64,000 nucleotides of DNA from Lutraria lutraria (lineage: Eukaryota > Mollusca > Bivalvia > Venerida > Mactridae), in contig OZ026844.1 in the NCBI GenBank assembly GCA_964023205.1, forward strand, positions 13,874,790 through 13,938,789. Reading direction: 5' to 3'. Shown piece after piece: positions 49,901-61,900 of the stretch (positions are counted from its first letter, which is position 1; each line of letters starts with the position of its first letter). The notes beneath the pieces were generated by a model. The model saw only the letters and a program-made list of their open reading frames with translations, was not told the origin of the DNA and ran no database searches. The position numbers were made by a program, and so were the translations under genes.

Positions 49901-52900
49901 AGCCAAGTAATTCCAGTGAAATCTAACCAGAGCTGAGATCTGGTAAATGAGCACAGAAGAAGTAACATGAATGCAATAATCAAAGTTGTTCCTTATCATA
50001 TATACAATATGTTTTATGTTAAAGTAAATATAAATGAAAATGATGAATGTACTTACATAACATCCTGTATATTTGGTAATACTGGTAGAGTTTGTGCTAT
50101 ACAGACAAACAGATGAGCTTGAACCAATGAAAGATGACATGTCATGTGTGGTCCATACAACATTCCCAGATTAGAAGATAACCTTTTATCTAGTACATTT
50201 TCCAGAACCTGTGTAGACCAAATATTTGAAATTAATATGTGGAACACTTTTTTATCTCATTTGTGCACATCAAGTACAGTCAAACCTGTGTTAGCGGCCA
50301 CCTCCGAATGAAGGTCACTCTGTGAATATGCCACACTTTAGAAAACCATCATTGATTATAATTTAGAACGTAATGACCTCCAAATAAGGATTACCTGTCA
50401 ATAAGGGCCACATTTTGTCTTTCCTAAGGGTGGCATTTGTTCACAGGTTTGACTGTATTTGAGGAAGTCAAGACTTTATAAAGGAACAACAAAGAACTGC
50501 CTCATCTTATTTAATTGTTGAAGAAGAAAATTATTGAATTAAAGTATAACCTAAAAAAATGGTCACCTCCGAACAACAGCCACCTCCCTATTACAGCCAG
50601 TATACTAGCAACCCAAATTGATGTTTGACTCTATTTTCACTCTCTCAATAACAGCCACCTTCTTACAACAACCATTTTTGTCTTTCCTATTGGTGGCTGT
50701 TGTAGGGAGGTTGCACTGTAATAACAATATTCCACCTACCTTAAGATTGGTTGGTTCAGTAATAGGCTTCTTAGTGTTAAACTTGAGTGGTATGACTTTA
50801 GACTCGACCTGTCTGAAGCTACTGTCCCCTGTATGCGGTAGCCGCTCTCCATGTAGGAGTCTCTGTAACACTTGAAGGGCCTCAGAAAACAGACCAAGAT
50901 CTGACAACACCCTGCACTTAAGTATTCTACCATCAACAGTACGCTGAAGGTCACGGCAAACAAAGGTCGCAAAATACTGATTCAGAGTTAACAGTGGTAG
51001 AACCTGTAAATAAACATGTACAACATCATCAGACTATAGAACAAATGTAAAAATCAAGTGAGATTTATATAAAATTATCAATGTCGACACTGATGAAGGC
51101 AAAAATACAGAAACGTTTGTAATAACTTACTAATAAGTGAATGTTAATTAAGACATGTTTGAATGGTAATATATTGATTATTGTGAAATTTATATGAAAT
51201 AAAGTGAATTCTTATATAAGTTATAAGTTGTCTTGAGCAAGTCAGACAGCAAGCAGGTACAGTTCCAAAATATAAAGTATAATGTTAGTATACTTATTTA
51301 TGCAAGTTTGAAGTGGCAAAACATTTATTACAATACTCAATAACTTATTTTATAAAGCATTACTAGGAAATAACTTACAAAGAGGTTATGACATCCCCTG
51401 GCTAGTTCCTCAATAACCCATCGTAATGCAGCCAACACTTGTCTACCATCAGTCCTATATTTCTCAGATAACAGATCCACTCCAGGGATCAAGTTTGTGA
51501 CCTCACAACCTTCTCCAACCTCATACATAGCATAATCACGATCTGCACGTGGGTGGGGTAATGATGCTCTAAATATTGCCTGAAATTGACAAATTTTTAT
51601 CTAAATGAGAACTTATATTCAAACTCAAAATTCTTACAAATTAGTTGATTTGTTAATTTGCCACTGCATATAACAGAAATATTGTTGAAAAAAACAGCAT
51701 AAAATCTACTGAAAAAATGTTTAATTATGACTTTGCATTGTATGGTTTTAATATGGCATAACTAGAAGGAGCATGATTGAAGTGTGGTCAACATTACCTT
51801 AAACAAATATCCAGAGAGGAAACAGCACTCTGTTCTCAGTCCAAGATCTGAGGTTAAAATAAACCTGAAAATACAAATATACTGGTATCATTCTGGAATG
51901 GTTAAATTCTGACACATCAATGTTTTTACAAAAACTAGAATACTGGTCACTTTGATTTATCAATAACTTGCTGTCTAAAGTATGGTACAACCTCTCCAAA
52001 GAGGCCCTCTCTTGAGCAACAGCCTCCCTTCAACAACAGCATGATTTTTCATATTGCACAAATTTGACTATTAATTTGTCCTCATCAGGGCAACAACCAC
52101 TCTACAATGACATAATTTCGCTTCTCCCAAAGGGTGTTGCTTTGGAGAGGTTGCACTGTATTTTGACTTGTTCCACAAATACCAACATCAACTTAAATCA
52201 TTATAAAAATGCAATCAACAAGTGAATATTTCAAGCACATACTGAGCAATGTTGGATGTGAGAATCCCAGCTAACACACAACCCCAAATACCACAACGAT
52301 TGAGCAGCTCTTCACTAATCTCAGTGACATCTTTCAATATAGATTCCCTCCATGTATGTAACACATCATCAGCACCGAATATCAGATCTAATGCATCAGA
52401 CCACCACTTGTACGCAGCACGGAGATTGTTAGTGTGATAATGTAGGTTACCAGTCTCGTGCATTGCTTGTGCAGCCAAATCACGCTGGTTCTTAGCCAAT
52501 AACATCTCTGTAAAACATACAGTTAAAATAATAATGTTACAAATTTTTCAAATCAGAAATGGAAGTAAAATGCCCACAGGTCATTTTGTGTTAAAGCTGC
52601 TGTTATGCCGCAATTTTGATAATATGAAGAAGATCTACTTGGAATTAAATTCTTTTGCTGCAAGACTGCAATATAATCTATATAACACATATTTACAGTC
52701 TTTGCGTTAATTCTTTGTGACAGGTTGTCCAACAATATACTTAATGAAGAAAACTCTCTAAAACTAGGTTGTCCATGAAAAGACTTAAAGAAGGAAAAAA
52801 TCTTTTTGGGCAGGGTGTCCACCACTTACTCAAAGACGTATTTGTAAGCAAACATATTAATAAACTTTCAATATGTATTTCCAACATATTCATTCATAAG

Positions 52901-55900
52901 CCATTCTATTAAAAGTACACAGAGCACATTTTAAGAATGTGTATATTACCAATGGTCTTCTCATATGATGTAATCACAGTTCCAATCTGAGATCTAGGTA
53001 TAGGAGCAGTCTGAACATCCGATGAGTCCAGGTATTCCTCCCTGCTGATATCTGGAGGCATCACAGGCTGGGGTCTGGCTGTATTAGGTATAAAGTCAAC
53101 CCGAGAAGGCTGTCTACTTAAAGCTGATTCTGACACTGAAAGATACATTAATATCAAACCATTGATAAAAGGATAAAAGTTATTCACTTTTGTAATGTAC
53201 AAAATGTATTTGATAATTCCTTTAATTCATCAAGATTGATTGATACTGATACTTCAAGAGGCCACAATGCCAAAGGTGAACATTTACAAATTTTCAAACA
53301 GAATATAAGATAACTGGCTTGAACTCCTTTCTTACGAATTCTAACATAATAAATGAGGTAACTCACCATTTTGTTGGTTAGACAAGTATAATACAAGAAG
53401 TTTTCTGCTATGTTGTAATGCTCTACTGGTATACTGTGACTTGTCAAAAGCATCATACAACACAGATAGACTGTATTGTACATCCAGTGGTACAGATATT
53501 TTCTTAAGGGCGTCTTTACTTGAATATAACCCATGACCCAGGGGATCAATAGCAGCCCCAGATGGCACAGGGGGAAGGTTTGTCTTGTCTATGACAAGTT
53601 CAAGTTGTTGTGTCAGGTAAGTCTTAGCAGTTACAATACAATTGAGACGCATCATCAGCTGCTGATAGTGAGGCTGGGGAGGCACATCACCTCCAAGCTC
53701 ACGAATACCTTCCGTTAGTTTACGTTGAGCTTGAACCAGAAGTGGAATAATTTGCTCAGCATGTCGTTCACTGAAAAACAAAAGAAATAAACAGTGAATT
53801 CAGGTCTAATTTTAAGAAGGTACAGGTTTTTACAGGTACATTTAAATGATGCTCACTTGAGAATTAATTTCTTCTTAATCCGGAAAACTCTCATGAAAAT
53901 TTTCTAACTGTTGTATCTTCGACATGGTGATAAGCAAAGGTATAATAAGAAATACAAGCAATCAATAGAAAGAGAGAACTTCTTGATTACTTTTTTAGAC
54001 TGAAAAGCATTGTATAGATTCATTTATCATATAAAACTGAAATTCCAGGTAAATAGCTTACTTTGTGAGAGCATTAAATCTCAAGGCTAAATCCACCAGT
54101 TTTTCCCACTTTTCTTCATAGTAGAGAATTTCCAAAGTTCTCAGAACCAGTCTCCTAATAAATCTAACATCAAGAACAGACTGGTTATCTGTTGGATCCT
54201 CAAACTTCAGACTGGCTCCACCAGCCTCATTAAGAATGCTACCAGTCCAGGATTCAAAATTTTCTCCAAGCTTCTTTCCTTTGGCTTTTGCCTAGAATTA
54301 TATAACCTGGCACTTTAAAGACTACAGTTAAACAAATGCATCTCTGATAAAATCTAATAAAGCCGTATGATCATATTAGTTCAGACAGTATATAAGCAAT
54401 AGTAAACCATGATCCAAGAATGTAAATTTTTATTTTCTAATAAGAAATACAACCTTCATAAAATTATAATTAATTGTCATTTTTTGATATCATTTGAGGC
54501 AAAAACACCTTACAGACAACATGGTTTAACATTGTTTTAATTTGTACAAACCTTGGCAGTTTGAGCCTGTAAGTCGAGCTGTAACGTTAGCATCATATCT
54601 AACATACAGTCAGCAGCCACATGGAATGGTTTCCATACTTTGGATCTGATCTCATCAATGGTAAGTAATCCATTATCTTCATCAGATATGTTAGGTGTAT
54701 ATGCACGTAATAATGCTGTATGTGCACTATTCCATAAAGCTCTGGCTGCATTCTGTAGTAAGGTCCAATACTGACCCCTGTGTGCTAATACCTGAAGGAT
54801 ACATAATTATACATAATTCTTATCAATATTTTTCTAATGTAAAACCCACATCTTTACAGTTAATTTGTATAAATTTATATACAAGAAATCATGTTTATTA
54901 TCATCTTAAAAATACTGACTCTCCACATTCGAAACTCTAATTTTCAATTGTTAGAAAAGTTTTATCTATCATTTTCAATTCATTGTTATGAAAACCATTG
55001 TATAAGTAACAATACGCAATCAGGTCTGTTTCCTCATTTTGTCATGAATGTACATGATATGAGTGAAAATAAAAGGATTTTTTATTGACTTGTGACTAGA
55101 AGTAGGAGGTAAAAATGAGTAATATGTACAAACAAAGCAAGACAATCAAAACAATAAGCTGTTTGGTAATTCTGATCTAAAAATTGTCTAGTTATGTTAA
55201 ATTTGATGTGAAATTTAATTGACATAAACTTCAAGGAAATTATCTATAGTAAATTTGTCTGCATTCTAAGCTTTAAATGTTAATGCTAATTTTCAAAAAT
55301 AATATACATGACAATCAGATCATTATTTTTTTAAAATATCTTGATTATTTAGCATTACAGAAAACTTTTCCTTACAATCACAGAGTATGAAGTAATTTAG
55401 TGAGTGATTGAATAGAACTTACAATAGCCTTCCTGAAAAAGTTGAATGATTTATCAATAGCATCCAGTGTTTCTTCAGCTGTGAGTAATGCTTTATCTTG
55501 CTGAAGTTCTTGTGCTTTCTGTGAATGAAATCTGGCTGTACTTATATCAGATCTGTATGTACGTGGAGTATCTTCAACCAGTGGTGGCTCTGTAAACATG
55601 GGTGGGGGAGGTGCACCTGTAATAAAGGTGAAAGAAAAGGTTTTGTTTACTATAGTGTCAATCCTATTATAGCTAAGTTGGCTAATGAGTCTACCATCTT
55701 TTGTGCACAGAATACCTCCAGAACCCCTTCTGTTACTGCAAAGGAACCTAGCGGCTGAGATGGGACTATGCTAACTATTATTTAACTAGTAGACAGCTCA
55801 CCAACCGACCGCATCAGTTCTAACCTAGACTCCACTGAATAATTAAAACAATAGAGATAGTAGATGTTGATGTATATCACAATAATATAATGGCATTATT

Positions 55901-58900
55901 GCTCTTAATCAATGTTGAAGTTTTTAATCAATGATTTGCATCATGTAACATTTTAGATATCAATATACTTCACTCTTTGTCCAATATCAATTAAAAAATG
56001 TGTAAGCACTGATACTTTTACCTACAATATTTATAGTTAACAACTAACCTGTAGCAAGTGCAGCAGCAATCTCAATACCAGTTGTTGTTGTTTTTGGTCT
56101 ATCAAAACCAGCAAGATCTAGTGCATCCGTTGTTTTTGTTTTAGCTTTAGATGTTATTGTAGGTACATCATCATCAGAACTGGCTTCACTATCATACCTG
56201 TCTCTATCCGTGCTCAGTGCTGTCTGTCTAGTGAATTCTCTATCTCTGTGTGTCTCACCTGATTCATTCACTGTAGTATGTTGCAGGGGACCGCCCTCCC
56301 AACCTACAATCAGGGTACCAGCTGTCTCAAATACAAACCATTCCTGGTCCAAGAAATTTGTCCTGTAACATAGTTCCATTGCTTTATTAGACAGCGTTGT
56401 ATAAGCATAACAAATCACAGACATGGACTTAGTTAACTAAATTTGTCACATGAAAATAACAACGACTTCATACTGATTAAGAAATGTGAAAAATAATACA
56501 ACTTGATCCATGCAATTTTTAATACCACATTATTGCTATAATCAAAGCCCTTCTTTCAAAATTGGTGATAATTGAGAATACCTTCCAACTTTATTGATTG
56601 TTAAAATTTGTTTTATATAGATTTGATAATTCAGTCAATTTATTTCAATAATACTACAATAACCAACATAAGGGTTCACATTATTTAACGACAGAATATC
56701 AAGATGTTAAGTGCATGGTCATTTGTTCTGGCAAATGCTATTGCTATGGTTTTAAAGCAGTCAATCTGCAAGCATTTGAAACATTTCATAGATCTGAAGT
56801 AGACTACAAAAGTACCAGGATTTAATAATTAAATCACATTGTTACAGGAAATACTGTATTTGTATGGGTATATTTATTTTTAGGTATGTTAGGGAAAAAG
56901 TCTACTCATACATACTTATACATAATGCTATCCTGATTACCATGTACTTTCTCTCTCTTCTCAAGTTTATGCAAAAAGGCATTAAATTGTGCAAGACCTT
57001 GTAGAATGTTCAACTGTAAGTATAAGATCATTATAACTGAATACAATGTATAATTATATAAAATAACATTATTTACATGATCTAATACAACCAAACAACT
57101 AGATAAGAAACTCCTTTAATGGACATTAACATCTATTGAAAAGTTTTATAGCTATATCCTACATACACATATGATTATTGTTCTTGTTTTTGTATCATTG
57201 GTGTTTTTCAAGACATTGCCAGAAAGTGCAGAGCAAAATATCATACACATAACACCATCACTTATACAGCAAGCTCCTTACATAAATCTGAGGTGTAAAA
57301 CAAATAACATTTTATACAACATTTTAAGTCTAATTGTCACAGAGAATAAGTCTTTGATGTGAAATTAAACCAAAAACCTTCAGATTAGCAATCATATACT
57401 TATGAATACAGTCAAACCCTATGCTAGCAGCCACTCTGAAAAAGGTCCACCCTGTGAATTAAAGCCATATACTTTGAAAAACCATCATTGATTATTTAGA
57501 ACAAAAAATGACCTCTGAATAAAGGCCACATTTTGTCTTTCCAAAGGTTTGCCTTTGTTTACAGGTTTGATTGTATGTCATCTAAGGTAATCAAAGACAG
57601 TGTACATGTACCTGACATTTCCATGTCATTTCATCATTACAGATTTTCCTCAGCCTTCTTTTTCTGTGCCAACCTCTGTACATATCAGGAAGATGTTGTC
57701 CTACTTTCTCAATAGACTGTAAGATAAAACGGTCATTATTGAAGAAGTTAACTAGACTCAACACTTAATATACTAGATCTAAGACATTTTTCTAACCTCT
57801 AAAAAGTCACAACAAACTTAATTAATTAATCTCTTTCAATTATAATGGACAATCTTCATTTACTGCCCTCCACAGAACAACTGAATACACAGTGAACTAT
57901 CTTGATAAATGAATCATGTTGCTTTCAGAACTTCTTATATTTCATAAGACACCCAATGTCAGTCCAGCATTGTCAGGTATACATAGATAATGATATGTAT
58001 ATCCGAGTACCACAGTGACAGTGCATCTAAGTGAAAAACAATCAAGAAGTGAGAAACATAGCCACACTATGTACATCTACATATAGCTGCACCCAGCAAT
58101 ACTATCCTAATTAAAAGTGACCAATAACTGTCCATGATAAAATATTAGTGAGACTACTGACTTCTCTAATTAATCAACCAATGCAAAGATTGAAGCCCAT
58201 GTCCTCTACTAGACTAATATCTTTTCCAAAATGTGAAATATCTATTTTTAATAGTTTTCTACGATTTTGTCTTTAAGACAATGATAAGTAATGAATAAAA
58301 AATTTCATATACTTGACATAAGACATAGTCATACTATCTTGTAACATCTAATGACATATCTATCTTGTATTTCCTTACAATGCTTACAAACACATATGGT
58401 CTAGTTCCCCTGTCATATAGTTATTCACACTTCATGAACTATTCAAGTCAATATTGAAAAATATTCAATCCATCAGATATTGAATGTCTTGGAACAGAAC
58501 AATTTTGTCTAAAAAATAATTTTGATTTTGTGTGTTCTCTACTTTGAATTACAAAAACTATAAGAATGCAATATGGACTACCCAAAATCTTAAGCACAAA
58601 AGCTTACCACATGATAATATGGATCAGCTAGCTGTAATACATGTATAGCAATTAACAAGTGAATGCATATACAACTTCACACAATACATGGGTAATAATG
58701 CACCTGTTAATGTTTTGCCCGCCTGGTGGGTGGCGGGCTGACACAGGGAAATTTGACATTTCTAAAATTTTGATGACTAAGTCCCCATCCGCAAGACAAC
58801 CATATTCGTCCAAATCCCCACCCTAGAGTCTACTTGGTGTATCAAATGCGACATGGATGTAAAACCCGGCCAAAGTCTATTTCCTGGGACCCTGTTGTCG

Positions 58901-61900
58901 GAAATGGTCTTCTGTCTAAAGTCCCAGGTATGCCCGCTGCCCCTCTAGGCAGGCAAAATATTGACAGGTGCATAATACTGATAACAATAATGTAACAACA
59001 GAACTACACGCTAGTATGGGTTTTAAATAAATCATATGCATGCCCTTCAAAAATTGCTAATTTAGGATTCAATGATTTATGCCATTGATCTCATGGACAT
59101 GTAAAAGTTAAAAGTCATCTCCATGTACTTTCAACAGTCACTGTGACAATTGATCAACTAAGGAAATACAGAAACATGCATTAGCAATATTTGACAACTT
59201 CCAGCCACGTGGACTTGACTCAATACATGCCTATGCTGTATATGCTGTTGGAACATATTATAATAAAACTAAAATAAAACTTAAACATCAAGTAGTATAT
59301 CATAGTGAAAGAATAATACACAGTTAAACCCCAGAAGACCAGACCCCATCCCGACTGGGCCAAAAGTCCAGTTTTCTGAGAATTCCGGTTTTCAGAAAAC
59401 TTTTGATAAATTTTGTAAAAAATTGGGACTTGAAAATTGTCCAACTTTGGGGAATTTCATTTTTCAGGGAGTCTGGTTTTCAGGAGTTTTATTGTAATAA
59501 ATGAATGACATCCTATGCATGTAAGGGATTATACAATGTATGATTTCAAAGTCAATGGTTGTATTTCTTACCTTGATCTCAGCTTCTTCCTGAGCTTGTC
59601 TAGCAGCATCAGACATGTTAGAATTCACATGAAGAGCCTGAAATACATAACATAACTCTTTGTCATGACCCATACTGTACACAGTCATAATATACAACAT
59701 ACAGCCCTACTTTTTTTTTAGGTTTAACTCTGTTTTTCAAAAAAATTTCAGTTATGTACAAGACCTATAAACCAAACCAGTTTTCCAGGACTGTACGCTA
59801 TCCAGAACCAATTATTTAACTTCCCCTTCCACAAGGAAATGGCAACTTCTCCACATGTGGAGGAAAAACAACATTTTCTTATCAAATTTTCATAGAAGGG
59901 TATGATCTGCAGCAACCAGGAATCAAACCCAGATCACCTGGTTACAAACACAGCCGTAACATTATGACATGTGATTTTTCAGCCCAGCTGATCATTATTG
60001 GCTTTGGACATTTTACTACTAAATACAATAAGACTGTAAACAAATATTTTAGTCACAATTAGTTTAAAATCAAAACCACCAACCTTGTACTTTTGCTTGC
60101 GCTTTCCTTTAGGGGCTGGTCCCTTAGCTGGTGCTGCTTTAGATCCCACACCAGGAGCCCTTGGTGAATTAAACTCCTAAAAGCATAATGAAAATCATAA
60201 TTACAATCAATGTACTTTAGTATAATATAGAATTATAATTGGTCAGTAAGTAAACAATAACTGTATTAATCAATATTCAATTAAACACCATCTATGAAAA
60301 ATACATACACACAAAAGTCAATCAGAAAACTGCTGTTTTATAAATTATGAATTACATACAAAGTTGATGATAAAGAAAAAAAGTATTTTAGTTTACAAAA
60401 CTCAACCATTATATAAAGCAGAATTTGGTGCTAAACTATTCTTAGTACAGTAATTGAGTGTCAGGAATTCTCCTTCAAGTTTGAGAGCCTACTGTCTCAC
60501 CTATTTGTATAAACTATCTAGTTTAAATGCCAAAATAATAAAGACTTGAATAAAACAAAAACTTTTAATTACATGAAATTAATCAATATTCTTGTTCTAA
60601 CACAACATTGAATGTGGCAAAAGGAATCTAAATATACACAAGTGAGTATTTTATATACATCAAATCAGTGACATGCATTTTTTACAATATTGTTCTCTAA
60701 TATAGTTTTATTCAACATATAATCCCTATACATTTCTAAATAAAAGTCAATTATATCCATGTTTACACTTGTAACATAACAAATGAACCATATTGCAACG
60801 AGAAAATGACTTAATTCTAAAAAAACGAAATCTAACTAGACATCAACAATAAGAAGGATGCAATCATCATTGAGTAATCCATAAAGTATATAACCACTAC
60901 TTGATAATTACATGGTACATAACTAAATCCAAATTCACATTCAGTTGTTAGACTTTCACCAACAAAATATGCTGTAAATTCAATCAAATGAAACTACATG
61001 AATACTATTTGCATGCTATTTATTCATATTGCTATGACTTGAACTATCACAATGAGAACTACTGTAAGATATATAACTTGAACATGAACTTTGAACAAGA
61101 ACTATCCTTAACAGAAACAACAGTCAGTGAACAGTATGATGGCAATGTGAAACACAACATGCTGGGAGATAAAAATTAAAGTCTTGAAACAATAAACAGA
61201 ACCTCTTCTTCAAATATTCCGCCAAATTTAGACATTTTGCCTCTACCAACACCTTTAATGCCAAATAGACTACTACGACGTGACTGAGAGGGAGCCACCC
61301 CTAATTTACTGGGAGCTCTGCTTGTAGGCTGCTGGTACCCTCCAGCCCTGCTCTGGGCCCGGCTTGTCCTGCTCATTGATGATCCCATTCGGCTCCCCAG
61401 TCTACTCGGAGCCTATCAGAGTCAAGTGATTATTGTAATATACAAATAAAATAAGGACACAATAAAGATAAAGAATAGAAATAAATAGACCATACAAATA
61501 ATTTAGGATTTATGATATCAAGACAAAATGATGAAAACTGTATGAAATGCAGAAAAAAAATCATAGTGTACAAATATTATAGTTTTAGCACATAAACAGG
61601 GATATTAAATGTGGATATAGGAAGAAATGACAAAAGAAGTTAAGACTTTGTGGCATAAAAATATTCATTAAACAGTGACCAAAATATTAATACATGATAA
61701 AAAAAAGAATTCTAGATACATGTACATTTTCTGAGAAGACGAAGAGAATTAAGAAATAGTCAAATAATCACAATAAGAAAACAATGATTAATGAGACCAT
61801 GTATTTACAGCACTGTGATGGTCCTGACTGTCAGTGCTTTTTGTCCAAAAACTCAAAACCTAAGCACATTAGTAAGTAATTGTGAAAATAAGACTTGCTA

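Noticed and set aside
52249..53718. Plus-strand frames over CFAP54 e13-e15
   Set aside because: They are reverse-strand shadows of well-supported coding exons.
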